Source of the DNA: Sphingobacteriaceae bacterium
Lineage (GTDB): Bacteria; Bacteroidota; Bacteroidia; B-17B0; Aurantibacillaceae
Length of the DNA: 39,055 bases
Assembly (NCBI GenBank): GCA_023251775.1
Contig: JAHEYC010000029.1
Span: forward strand, 1-39,055
Reading direction: 5' to 3'
The position numbers and the translations under genes were made by a program. A model generated the notes under the pieces. It made no database searches and had not been told where the DNA came from. It saw only the letters and a program-made list of their open reading frames with translations. The first letter of the stretch is position 1, and every line of letters begins with the position of its first letter. This document shows, piece by piece, positions 1-8,861 of this stretch.

Positions 1-1
1 A

Positions 2-352
2 TTTGGCGCTGCTAATAATCCACTTTGGTTAATACGCGACGGAGAACTCAAAATATTTAAAGGCGATAAAATGCCTGTTGGCAAATACGAAGATGAACCG
101 GCCGATTTTACAACACAGAATATCGCTCTAAAAAAAGGGGATCTTATTTACACCTTCACCGACGGTTTCACCGATCAATTTGGTGGTGCAAAAAATAAAA
201 AGTTCAAGTATAGTCAGCTTAGTAGTTTGCTGGTAAATAATAAAGATCTATCAATGTTAGAACAAAAACAATTGCTTATAAGAACAATGGAAACTTGGCG
301 TGGTGATAACGAACAGGTGGACGATATTTTAATTATTGGTGTAAAAATTTAA
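2..352 (+). CDS. SpoIIE-family PP2C phosphatase, C-terminal part (cut by window edge)
   Basis: The reading frame is open from the first bases and ends in TAA. Only about the last 116 residues are in the window, so no start can be given. It aligns along its length with the end of the next gene: an AANNP segment (AAHNS in the neighbour), MPVG, KKGD and YTFTDGFTDQFGG, followed by a QVDDILIIGV ending. These are the last motifs of the SpoIIE/PPM serine phosphatase fold, including late metal-binding aspartates. Family knowledge: such domains dephosphorylate serine or threonine on partner-switching proteins such as anti-sigma-factor antagonists. By analogy with its neighbour the missing part may carry TPRs and a membrane segment, which is inference. 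The stop overlaps the next start by one base (TAATG), so the two genes are probably translationally coupled. Confidence 0.85.
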   Translation, partial: FGAANNPLWLIRDGELKIFKGDKMPVGKYEDEPADFTTQNIALKKGDLIYTFTDGFTDQFGGAKNKKFKYSQLSSLLVNNKDLSMLEQKQLLIRTMETWRGDNEQVDDILIIGVKI

Positions 353-2508
353 TGAAGGTCAATTTTTTCATACTTTTATTTTTAACTTCTTTTTTCTATG
401 GAAGCGCGATAGAGCCATTGCCTAAACAAGCGTTGCGGAAATTGGATAGTTTGAATTCTATCATTAAAAGAACTACCGACCAAGATACATTAAAAGTTAC
501 TTGCATTTTAGAAGAGGTTTCCATTTTATATTTAATTAGTCCAGATACAGCACTTCAACTGAGTCAAAAAGCGTTACGATTAGCTGAGAAGATAAATTTT
601 TCTAAAGCCGTCGCAGAGGCATATGGATGGATTGCATATATAATGGATTCGAAAGGCTATGTGAAAACCGCTTTATTCTATTACAAAAAAAGTTTATGGA
701 TAAGAGAGCGAATGAATAATAAAGATGGAATGGCAGTTAGCTTGAACAACATTGCATTCATCTATAAGAATCAAGGTAATATTCCACTTGCACTTGAATA
801 TCTGCATAAAAGTTTGAAGTTAGTTGAGGAGAGTAATGATAAAATGGGAATAGCTTATACCATGAACAATATTGGATCGGTTTATTATACATTAGGAGAA
901 GAAACAAAAGCACTTGAATATTATCATAAAAGTTTTAAGTTACGGGAAGAGACCAACGATCTGCAAGGCATAGCGTACTCGCTTAATAGTTTAGGATCAT
1001 TTTACAAGAACAAAGGAGCTTTGATAAAAGCCTTGAGGTATTACAATAGAGGATTATCTATTCAAGAAAAATTATCCAACAAACAAGGTGTTGCGAACTC
1101 ACTACTTAATATTGGAGAGTTGTATCTTTTATTGGGAGATCCGTCGCGATCGGAAAATTATCTTTCAAATTGCCTTTCAAAATTTGAAGTATTAGAAGAT
1201 ATGAACGGTATCGATAATTCGTTGTACTTTATGGCTGAAGTGAAATTTAAAACCAATAAACTTCAAGAAGCGCTCGCGTTGGCCGAAAGAAGTTTGAAGA
1301 TCGCCGAAGAAATAGGCTATCCGCAAAATATTAAGAATGCCAGTGGTTTACTGAAAAAAATTTACTCCCAAAATAACAACTACAAAGAAGCATTCAAAAT
1401 GCAAGTTCTTAATAAGCAAATGAGTGATAGTATCAACAACGAGAACAATCGGAAACTGGCCATACAAAAAAGTTTTCAATATACGTACGAAAGTAAACTC
1501 ACCCGCGATGAGATCAAAACAACAGCCGAAAGAAAGATCTACGAAGCCGAACTAAAACAAAAACAATCGCAAAGCATTTTGATCATTATAGGTATTCTTA
1601 TGATCTCCGTTTTTTCTTTTTTCATCTACAAACGCTTCAAGGTTACCAGTTATCAAAAAGAATTGATCGAAAAACAGAAAGTGGAAGTGAATTACCAAAG
1701 AGAACTTGCCGATAGCAGAAGGGCCATAGTAGAAGAACAAAAGGAAGTCTTGGAAAGCAAACAAAAAGAAATTCTCGACAGTATTCATTACGCCAAAAGA
1801 ATTCAAGAAGTAATTCTTACCAACGAAGAGTATATTTCATCACATCTTAATACCGATCATTTTATTCATTATCAACCGAAAGATATTGTTAGCGGCGATT
1901 TTTATTGGGCCACGCAAAAAAACGATAAATTCTATTTAGCAGTTTGCGATAGTACCGGACATGGCGTGCCCGGTGCCTTTATGAGTTTATTAAACATTGG
2001 TTTCCTATCGGAGGCCATCAATCAACGTGAAATTGAAGAACCCAATGAAATTCTCAACTTCGTACGAAAGCGATTGATAGAAAATATAAGTAAAGAAGGG
2101 CAAAAAGATGGATTTGATGGCATCCTTTTGTGCATTGATCAAAAAACAAAAAAGATCACCTACTCTGCCGCACATAATTCGCCTTTATTAATTAAAAATA
2201 ATGTTATAACCCATCAAGATGCCGATCATATGCCTGTGGGACTCGGCGAAAAGAAAGATGATTTTAAATTGTATTCTCTCGACCATAAAAAAGGTGATAT
2301 TCTTTATTTGTATACCGATGGATATGCCGATCAGTTTGGAGGTCCTAAAGGAAAAAAATTCAAGTATAAACAACTGGATGAGCTTTTATTGAACCTATCT
2401 AAACTTCCGATGAAGGAACAAAAACTCAGGTTAAATGAAACCTTTATTACCTGGAAAGAAGATCTTGAGCAGATCGATGATGTTTTGGTTATTGGAATGA
2501 GGTTGTGA
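352..2508 (+). CDS. TPR - transmembrane - SpoIIE phosphatase signalling protein
   Basis: 718 residues. Residues 1-19 form a signal peptide. About residues 60-360 are tetratricopeptide repeats with repeated A.EYxxKSLKLxEE-type helices. Residues 408-428 are one hydrophobic membrane segment, followed by a charged coiled coil (about 430-480) and a SpoIIE/PP2C domain (about 500-718). Conserved phosphatase motifs are DIVSGDFYW (511-519), VCDSTGHGVPGAFMS (531-545) and YTDGYADQFGG near the end; D516 and D533 are the likely metal ligands. The order suggests a periplasmic TPR sensor passing a signal through the membrane to a cytoplasmic phosphatase. This layout is common in Bacteroidota, where the TPR part often replaces a two-component sensor. 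The substrate is not visible here. The ATG overlaps the stop of the upstream paralogue by one base. Confidence 0.93.
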   Translation: MKVNFFILLFLTSFFYGSAIEPLPKQALRKLDSLNSIIKRTTDQDTLKVTCILEEVSILYLISPDTALQLSQKALRLAEKINFSKAVAEAYGWIAYIMDSKGYVKTALFYYKKSLWIRERMNNKDGMAVSLNNIAFIYKNQGNIPLALEYLHKSLKLVEESNDKMGIAYTMNNIGSVYYTLGEETKALEYYHKSFKLREETNDLQGIAYSLNSLGSFYKNKGALIKALRYYNRGLSIQEKLSNKQGVANSLLNIGELYLLLGDPSRSENYLSNCLSKFEVLEDMNGIDNSLYFMAEVKFKTNKLQEALALAERSLKIAEEIGYPQNIKNASGLLKKIYSQNNNYKEAFKMQVLNKQMSDSINNENNRKLAIQKSFQYTYESKLTRDEIKTTAERKIYEAELKQKQSQSILIIIGILMISVFSFFIYKRFKVTSYQKELIEKQKVEVNYQRELADSRRAIVEEQKEVLESKQKEILDSIHYAKRIQEVILTNEEYISSHLNTDHFIHYQPKDIVSGDFYWATQKNDKFYLAVCDSTGHGVPGAFMSLLNIGFLSEAINQREIEEPNEILNFVRKRLIENISKEGQKDGFDGILLCIDQKTKKITYSAAHNSPLLIKNNVITHQDADHMPVGLGEKKDDFKLYSLDHKKGDILYLYTDGYADQFGGPKGKKFKYKQLDELLLNLSKLPMKEQKLRLNETFITWKEDLEQIDDVLVIGMRL

Positions 2509-2630
2509 TTTTGTAATTTTTGGCTTTAAACCCTGCATTTTAGTTAATAACTTCGTTAATTGTTTCTGTAGATGAACACAAAATTCAAGATCATATTTTG
2601 TGATATTTATTGATTCATAGCGTACAAAAA

Positions 2631-5348
2631 ATGGCTCAGGATAAAGTTAAAGTAGGAATTATTTTTGGCGGACAAAGTAAAGAACGCGAGATCTCTTTTG
2701 CCGGTGGAAGAACCGTTTACGATAATTTAAATAAATCTATTTTTGAGGCCATTCCAATTTTTGTTGACAGCTTCGGGAATTTTGTAGAACTCAAATGGGA
2801 ATTCATTTACAAAGGTACCATTCGCGATTTTTATCCACCCGTTGAATTTCTTCCGACACATTCACATTTTCAATATTACGCCGAGAATCTTGGGAACCTT
2901 TCCGTTTCAGAACAAGAAAAATTAGTTGAGAAGATCGGTAAAAAAATAAGTGTTACAGAATTAAAAAACAAAATTGATTTCGCTTTTTTGTGTTTGCATG
3001 GTCCTTATGGCGAAGATGGGCGCATTCAAGGCTTATTTGAATATTATCAAATTCCTTATAGTGGTTCAGGTGTTTTGCCTTCTTCTATTGGTATAGATAA
3101 ATCAGTTCAAAAACGCATGATGGTTGATAAGGGGTTTAATAGTCCCAATTTTCTCACCATCGATCGCGCTGCTTGGATAAACGGAACTTGCAAGGGTGTT
3201 TTTGCAGAAGTAAAAAGTAAAATTGGTTTTCCTTGTGTAGTAAAACCTGCCAATCAAGGATCAAGTATTGGTATCACTATTTTGAGCAAAGAAAATGAAA
3301 TGGACTTTATGTATGCCGTTGAAAAAGCTTTGTTCACCTATTGGTTGGATGCGGAAGAATGGAAAAAGAAGAATGAAGAAGAAAAATTAAGTTTTGTAAA
3401 AAAATTAACGGATATACGCGAAGGAATTGGAATGCCGATCTTAGTTAGTGTTTTTCCCGACAATCAATCGCTCACAGATGAAAAAACAATTTATGATCCG
3501 GATGCTTTGCTAAAAGAGTTCAATACTAATTTCAAGAGCGGTGGACTAATGTTGCAAAGTTTAGATGGCGAGAGTACCGTATTGGTTGAAGGATTTATTG
3601 CCGGAAAAGAATTTAGCTGTATTGTTGTTGAAAATGAAAAAGGAACACCTATTGCTTTACCTCCAACCGAAATTAGAAAAGGAAAAGAGTTATTTGATTA
3701 CCGAAGTAAATATTTACCCGGACTTTCAAGAAAAATAACGCCTATTGATCTTCCCGATGCACAAATTGAAGCTATACGTAAAGACTGCGAGCGTTTATTT
3801 TTAGAATTAAAATTTGATGTGTATGCTCGAATTGATGGTTTTTTAAGTACCGATGGCAAAATATTTTTGAACGATCCGAATACCACTTCAGGAATGATGC
3901 CTTCTTCGTTCTTCTTTCATCAAGCTGCTGAAATTGGTTTAAGTCCTTCCGAATTTTTAAGTTTTATCATTAGCACTTCACTTCGAAAGCGAATTATACA
4001 AGCCAAAGGAAATACAGTTTACAAAGAATTGGAACTAAAGCTGGAAGGCTTGATACATAAGGAATCTAACGCCGCTTCGTACAAAACAAAAGTGGCAGTT
4101 ATTTTAGGAGGTTATTCATCCGAAAGACATATCTCTGTTGAAAGCGGAAGAAATGTGTACGAAAAATTGGCTTCTTCCGAAAAATATTTTCCCATTCCTG
4201 TTTTTCTTACGGGCGGACATGATGATCATGAATTATATCAGATCCCTATCAATTTATTATTGAAAGATAATGCAGATGATATCAAAGAAAAAATTCAATC
4301 GTTCAAAGTTCATCCTCTCATTCAAAAAATAAAAACACAATGCGCTTCTATCATTGAGAAATTCTCAAGAAATAATTTAGCTGCGCCAATTGCTTTAGAT
4401 TATCAAAAACTTTCAAAACAAGTAGCAGAAGTATTTATTGCTTTGCATGGCCGTCCGGGAGAAGATGGCGCCGTGCAAGAACAATTAGATAAAGTTGGAT
4501 TAAGTTATAATGGATCCAATAAAGATAGCTCTAGTCTTACCATTGATAAATACCGCACCAACGAGATCTTAAAACAAAACGGTTATTTGATCGCCGAACA
4601 TATTTTAATTACTGAACAAGATTGGAATACCAACAAGGCAAAACTTTCTGAAACTCTTCAAAACACTATCAAATATCCATTCATTGCAAAACCGGTGGAT
4701 GATGGTTGTAGCAGTGCCGTAAAAAAAATAAAAACATTAGCAGAGTTTGAAGCATTTGCCAAATTGATGTTCCGAAAAAATGAAGAATTGGATGCACAAG
4801 CAGCTGAAACGCTTCATATCAAAGAAAAAGAAGAATTCCCAATTAAACCTGTGATATTAGTTGAAGAACTCATCAGCAAACATGATGCAAAACATTTTCT
4901 GGAAATTACAGGAGGAATGCTTACCAAATACAATAGCAAAGGCGAATTGGAATACGAAGTGTTTGAAGCATCAGAAGCACTCGCAGGTGGAGAAGTATTA
5001 AGCTTAGAAGAAAAATTTTTAGCAGGACAAGGACAAAATATCACTCCTGCGCGTTATGCACAAACTAAAGAAAGCAGAGATAAAGTTAGCGAGCAAGTAA
5101 AGAAAGCATTGGGCGGAGCAGCAAAAGTTCTAGGCGTGAGTGGTTATTGCCGTATTGATGCCTTTGTTCGCGTGTTTGATAATGATAAAGCAGAAATTAT
5201 TTTTATTGAAGTGAATTCCTTACCGGGTATGACACCGGCTACTTGCATCTTTCATCAAGCCGCCATCAATAATTACAAACCTTACGAATTCATTGACAAG
5301 ATCCTTGATTTTGGGGTGAAACGTAAGGAGATGATGCCACAAGCATAG
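2631..5348 (+). CDS. ddl: tandem D-alanine--D-alanine ligase-like protein (two fused ATP-grasp halves)
   Basis: 905 residues from the ATG at 2631; an in-frame TTG at 2610 would add seven residues without conserved sequence. Ordinary Ddl is about 300-370 residues. Here two complete Ddl-like units follow each other. Unit 1 (about 1-480) has IIFGGQSKEREIS, LHGPYGEDG, KPANQGSSIGI, FDYRSKYLPG, RIDGF and DPNTTSGM. Unit 2 (about 486-905) has VILGGYSSERHIS, LHGRPGEDG, KPVDDGCSSAV, EEKFLAGQGQNITPAR, RIDAF and EVNSLPGMTPAT. Unit 2 keeps the canonical metal-binding E859 and N861; unit 1 has D415-P-N417 instead of E-V-N, and an insert of roughly 70-80 residues before LVEGF. Ddl joins two D-alanines with ATP for peptidoglycan precursors in the cytoplasm. 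Whether both sites are active, or one makes another dipeptide, is open. No other murein gene is adjacent. Confidence 0.9.
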   Translation: MAQDKVKVGIIFGGQSKEREISFAGGRTVYDNLNKSIFEAIPIFVDSFGNFVELKWEFIYKGTIRDFYPPVEFLPTHSHFQYYAENLGNLSVSEQEKLVEKIGKKISVTELKNKIDFAFLCLHGPYGEDGRIQGLFEYYQIPYSGSGVLPSSIGIDKSVQKRMMVDKGFNSPNFLTIDRAAWINGTCKGVFAEVKSKIGFPCVVKPANQGSSIGITILSKENEMDFMYAVEKALFTYWLDAEEWKKKNEEEKLSFVKKLTDIREGIGMPILVSVFPDNQSLTDEKTIYDPDALLKEFNTNFKSGGLMLQSLDGESTVLVEGFIAGKEFSCIVVENEKGTPIALPPTEIRKGKELFDYRSKYLPGLSRKITPIDLPDAQIEAIRKDCERLFLELKFDVYARIDGFLSTDGKIFLNDPNTTSGMMPSSFFFHQAAEIGLSPSEFLSFIISTSLRKRIIQAKGNTVYKELELKLEGLIHKESNAASYKTKVAVILGGYSSERHISVESGRNVYEKLASSEKYFPIPVFLTGGHDDHELYQIPINLLLKDNADDIKEKIQSFKVHPLIQKIKTQCASIIEKFSRNNLAAPIALDYQKLSKQVAEVFIALHGRPGEDGAVQEQLDKVGLSYNGSNKDSSSLTIDKYRTNEILKQNGYLIAEHILITEQDWNTNKAKLSETLQNTIKYPFIAKPVDDGCSSAVKKIKTLAEFEAFAKLMFRKNEELDAQAAETLHIKEKEEFPIKPVILVEELISKHDAKHFLEITGGMLTKYNSKGELEYEVFEASEALAGGEVLSLEEKFLAGQGQNITPARYAQTKESRDKVSEQVKKALGGAAKVLGVSGYCRIDAFVRVFDNDKAEIIFIEVNSLPGMTPATCIFHQAAINNYKPYEFIDKILDFGVKRKEMMPQA

Positions 5349-5374
5349 ATCTGTCCGATCATTTTTTAGATCAA

Positions 5375-6475
5375 CTATCTGCGTCCGTCGCTTAGTGTTT
5401 TTAAGAACGCAACTATATCCTGAACATCTTGTTCTGAGAGATTTAGTTTTCCTAATTCATCGCGATTAACATGTTGCAAAACTTCCGGCGGATCGAACAT
5501 TCCAACAGAATCGCGATCCGAATAAAATCTAACAACATCCTCAAGTGTTTTAAAATATCCATTATGAAAATACGGCGCAGTTAAAGCAACATTACGGAGT
5601 GTTGGCACTTTAAATCGTCCGTTATTTGCCGTATCGTTCAAAAATTTCCCTAATCCAAGATCCGGTAATGCATTCGGCGACGAAGGATTATGTGGAACAC
5701 CAATATTATCATAAGTGAAATCAGTGAATAATGCCAAACCAAAAGAATTATCATTCGTAGAAGGATGACAATTGGCACACTTAGCCTTTGCAGTATCATT
5801 AAAAAGTTTTAGTCCGCGTAGTTCTTGCGCCGAAAGAACAGCCTTTCCTTTTAAGTAATAATCGTATTTACTTGTAAAAGGGTTTACTTGATCAGACTTT
5901 TCGTACGCAGCAATAGCAGAGGCTAAAGAATTAATTGCTGTTGTGGTATCATTAAACACATTGTTACCGAAAACTGATCTAAACAGATCGCTGTACTCAG
6001 CATTTTTTATTTTGTTAACTATGGTCGCAATATTGGGATTGTTCATCTCAATTGGATTAAGCATTGGTTTTATGGCCTGAGCTTCTAAAGAATTTACTCT
6101 ACCATCCCAAAACAAGCCACCGACATAAGTAGAATCAACGTTATCGAAGTAAAGTGAAGGCGCGTATTTCATATACGCAATAGATGGTGCATTACGATCG
6201 CCGATAAGCGAACTTATTGCTCCTTTTGAAAAAGGTAAATGACTTGGATCAGTGAAACCATCACCGAGTGCGTGACAACTTGCACAACTTTGTCCTGCCG
6301 GAGAAGAAAGTCCCTTATCGAAAAAAATTTTCTTACCCAATTTCTCAATATCACTTAAACCACTATAATCATGCTCTTCATTGGGCGGTACCTCTATTTT
6401 TTCCTTCTTGCAGGACAATAGAATTGTAAATGCTATAAGCGTTACTAAGAAGGCATATTTATTTACTGATCTCAT
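5375..6475 (-). CDS. di-haem cytochrome c peroxidase (CcpA/MauG family), lipoprotein
   Basis: 366 residues. The N-terminus is a lipoprotein signal ending TILLSC (Cys22), so the protein is probably membrane-anchored on the periplasmic side. Two haem c sites are visible: CASCH at 64-68 and CANCH at 233-237, the spacing expected for the bacterial di-haem peroxidase/MauG family. The conserved GLFWDGR segment (120-126) and RNAPSI (94-99) are also present, and the C-terminal part has the PTLRNVALTAPYFHNG block of the family. Known members reduce hydrogen peroxide or oxidise protein or metal substrates. It lies 17 bases downstream of the TonB-dependent receptor on the same strand, suggesting co-transcription. 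A role in handling the imported metal or an oxidative side reaction is inference. Confidence 0.93.
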   Translation of the reverse strand: MRSVNKYAFLVTLIAFTILLSCKKEKIEVPPNEEHDYSGLSDIEKLGKKIFFDKGLSSPAGQSCASCHALGDGFTDPSHLPFSKGAISSLIGDRNAPSIAYMKYAPSLYFDNVDSTYVGGLFWDGRVNSLEAQAIKPMLNPIEMNNPNIATIVNKIKNAEYSDLFRSVFGNNVFNDTTTAINSLASAIAAYEKSDQVNPFTSKYDYYLKGKAVLSAQELRGLKLFNDTAKAKCANCHPSTNDNSFGLALFTDFTYDNIGVPHNPSSPNALPDLGLGKFLNDTANNGRFKVPTLRNVALTAPYFHNGYFKTLEDVVRFYSDRDSVGMFDPPEVLQHVNRDELGKLNLSEQDVQDIVAFLKTLSDGRR

Positions 6476-6492
6476 AAATTACATCAAAAAAA

Positions 6493-8670
6493 TTAAAAAG
6501 TAGCGGAAATGCCAACATAGATCATTCTTCCAATGGAAGGAATAATACCCGGACCGGGATATTCAGCTGTGCGAAGCGTAAAATATTTTGCATTAGCCAA
6601 ATTATTCACGCCCATTTTGATCTGATACTTTTGCTTTATCTTGTAAGAAGAAGACACATCAATTAGATTATAAGAAGGAATTATCCCCGAAAGCGCATCA
6701 GCCGAAAATTTAGTATTGTCTGCATCACCAAAAGCCGCCGAAGTATAAGAATACTGAATGTTCACAGAGAAATTCCTCTTTTTATAATTTAAACCAACGC
6801 GTTCAATATTTTGCGGAGCATACTCTACAAATTTGCCAACATAGTCTCCTTTTACATAACGTGCATTGATGTAGGCATAGGAATTGTAAATACTTAGTCT
6901 TCCAAATCTTGAAGTTTGAATAAGTCCGTCCAAAATATTCAATTCAATATAAGCTTCAACGCCTTTATGTTCTGAATTTCCAGTATTTGTACGAAACGCG
7001 TATGTAACCGTGTCCGTTCTGTAAATTGTTCCTATCCTGTTCTTGTAATTGATATAAAATACGCTACAATCAAAATTTAAAATATTCTTTACGTGCCCTC
7101 GGAAACCAATATCCACATTATCCGCACTTGCATCCTTAAGTTTAGGATCTATTTGGGCAATAGTTCCGAACGGTGTTAGATCAGAATAAGAAATAGGACG
7201 ATAACTTTGGCTGTAATTCGCATAGATGTTTGTTGTTTCTGAAGTTCTAAATTGTAAACCCACTCCACCAACTAAAAATGTACGCGACTTTTTCTTCATT
7301 TTCGAATACACATAAGCATCGTCGCTATCCCCTTCTTCATTTTCGTCGTAACCATCGGCAATAGTGCTGAGATATTCTTGACGTAAACCCGGTGTAATGC
7401 TAAAACGAGAACCAATTCTAAACGTATTTTCAGCAAACACAGCCATGTTTGTTGTATAAAAATTCATGTTACCTCCCCAAGGCGAAGTTGTTGTAAGATC
7501 CAGGTCAACTCCCGTTGTGCCCTCAGCGCCATGTTGATTTTTTTTGAACGCATAAGCATAGCGAGCACCAATAGAGAATGTTTGTTTTTGTTTGCCAACA
7601 TAATAGTTGGTTAAAAAACGTAATTCATTTGTAATGCTACGGAAACGTTCGCTTTCTACTTCGCGCGGAACATATTCAAGATAAGCAGTGATCGTATCCA
7701 AAGCACCGGGACCGCCATCCTCATTGCGCCATACAAGATCGCGCTGACTATAAAGAAATGAAGATTTTAAACTAACCGAAGCATTGTCGTTTAATTTGTA
7801 CTTCATATTTGCCGCCAAAATATTCCAAGGACTTTGCAACCAATTACGCGATCGAAGTGATTGTTTAGCATCTACATTAAAAAGAGAATCTGTTAAACCA
7901 CCGGGCATTCGAATGGTATTTCTTAAAGCAGAATATTCAACACCGATCTGAAATTTTTCATTCGGGGTGTATTTTATACTTGCAAAACCCGACATCTGAT
8001 GTTGTTGTGAATTTTTTCTCCATCCATCGAAATAACGATATTGAAAGAAACTGTAATATTTTATTTTTTTATACGTTCCGCCAATAGATGTAAAACTATT
8101 GAACATGTTATAACTTCCCATGGTTTGTGAAGCAGTAACCTCTATTGGTTTACTTGCTCCATCTTTTAATTCGTAATTGATCATTCCTCCAATTTGCGGA
8201 CCAAATGCAAGTGCGCCTGAACCACGAACAAAAGAAATACTTTTTACTGCTTCCATTGGTGGTAAATAATAGGATTCGTTATACCCAAAAATATCTGCCG
8301 AAATATTATACCCATTTTGACGTGTATTTGATTCAATACTTTGATAAGGATTTAAACCGCGGAAACCAATACCGTTCGCAGTAAATCCACCACTTTCTGA
8401 TTCAATGATATTTAATCCCGGGATACGTCCAATAATTTGTCGCGTATTATTTATTGCTTTGTTGGCATCTAAACTATCAATAAGCAATATCTCATTTTTT
8501 TTACCTGCGTAAATTATTTGCCCGTCATGATCTTTCATTCTTCCAATGCCGTTCATAGTTTTGTAGCCAATGATCGTAACTTCAGAAAGAATTTTACTTG
8601 AATCAACTGTTTGGGCATTATAAAATGAAAAACAAATACTAAAAGAAAAAATAAAGGACAGAAGTTTCAT
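6493..8670 (-). CDS. TonB-dependent outer-membrane receptor (FecA-like siderophore/metal type)
   Basis: 725 residues from the ATG at 8670; the frame also has a TTG two codons earlier, which I reject. Residues 1-19 are a signal peptide ending in FYNAQ. The plug follows directly (about 40-180): RIIGRIPGLNIIE-type segment, GIGFRGLNP and VRGSGALAFGPQIGGMINY. The rest is a 22-strand-type barrel rich in alternating aromatic residues, ending GRMIYVGISATF with a terminal Phe. There is no N-terminal carboxypeptidase-like domain, so it is not a SusC-type polysaccharide importer; FecA-like iron or metal-chelate uptake is the nearer fit. The substrate cannot be read from the sequence. The peroxidase gene follows after 17 bases. 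Upstream lie a possible promoter and a 15-bp palindrome. Confidence 0.92.
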   Translation of the reverse strand: MKLLSFIFSFSICFSFYNAQTVDSSKILSEVTIIGYKTMNGIGRMKDHDGQIIYAGKKNEILLIDSLDANKAINNTRQIIGRIPGLNIIESESGGFTANGIGFRGLNPYQSIESNTRQNGYNISADIFGYNESYYLPPMEAVKSISFVRGSGALAFGPQIGGMINYELKDGASKPIEVTASQTMGSYNMFNSFTSIGGTYKKIKYYSFFQYRYFDGWRKNSQQHQMSGFASIKYTPNEKFQIGVEYSALRNTIRMPGGLTDSLFNVDAKQSLRSRNWLQSPWNILAANMKYKLNDNASVSLKSSFLYSQRDLVWRNEDGGPGALDTITAYLEYVPREVESERFRSITNELRFLTNYYVGKQKQTFSIGARYAYAFKKNQHGAEGTTGVDLDLTTTSPWGGNMNFYTTNMAVFAENTFRIGSRFSITPGLRQEYLSTIADGYDENEEGDSDDAYVYSKMKKKSRTFLVGGVGLQFRTSETTNIYANYSQSYRPISYSDLTPFGTIAQIDPKLKDASADNVDIGFRGHVKNILNFDCSVFYINYKNRIGTIYRTDTVTYAFRTNTGNSEHKGVEAYIELNILDGLIQTSRFGRLSIYNSYAYINARYVKGDYVGKFVEYAPQNIERVGLNYKKRNFSVNIQYSYTSAAFGDADNTKFSADALSGIIPSYNLIDVSSSYKIKQKYQIKMGVNNLANAKYFTLRTAEYPGPGIIPSIGRMIYVGISATF

Positions 8671-8711
8671 GTTCAATTTGATTTAATGGTTAGTCTTAAC
8701 CTAACGCTCGG

Positions 8712-8742
8712 CAAAGTAAAGGTTGAAACCCTTAAAACACAA
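8712..8742 (-). promoter_or_regulatory. possible promoter of the TonB receptor/peroxidase pair
   Basis: On the minus strand there is TTG (8742-8740), 21 bases, then TACTTTG (8718-8712). This resembles the Bacteroidota vegetative pattern TTG-N17-23-TAnnTTTG but is one base short in the second box. It would place the transcript start about 35 bases before the ATG at 8670. Inference from pattern only. Confidence 0.3.
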
Positions 8743-8760
8743 TACCACGAAACTGGTATT
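8741..8760 (-). terminator. perfect 7-bp inverted repeat, possible weak terminator of the helicase operon
   Basis: AATACCA (8741-8747), six-base loop, TGGTATT (8754-8760) is a perfect inverted repeat. Read on the minus strand it follows the helicase stop by about 100 bases and is followed by GTGTTTTAAG, only modestly T-rich. It also overlaps the possible -33 box of the TonB receptor, so it could be an operator instead. Confidence 0.3.
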
Positions 8761-8783
8761 TATAGCGATTCTAAATTATAAAA

Positions 8784-8798
8784 TATTGATTATCAATA
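8784..8798. promoter_or_regulatory. 7-1-7 palindrome upstream of the TonB receptor, candidate regulator site
   Basis: TATTGAT-T-ATCAATA is a perfect inverted repeat with a one-base centre. The 7-1-7 geometry and AT-rich GAT/ATC content are like Fur-family operators, and the downstream genes (TonB receptor, peroxidase) fit metal or peroxide control. The site lies about 75-90 bases upstream of the suggested transcript start, further than usual for a repressor, and AT-rich DNA makes such palindromes by chance. Confidence 0.3.
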
Positions 8799-8861
8799 AT
8801 TTAAATTGATATCTATAAAAATTAAAAGCTAATATTCTCTGATCAAAAGATGAGGAGATAT

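Noticed and set aside
5349-5374. Terminator between the convergent ligase and peroxidase genes
   Set aside because: Only a 5-bp GATCT/AGATC pairing with a long loop is present in this 26-base gap, too weak to call.
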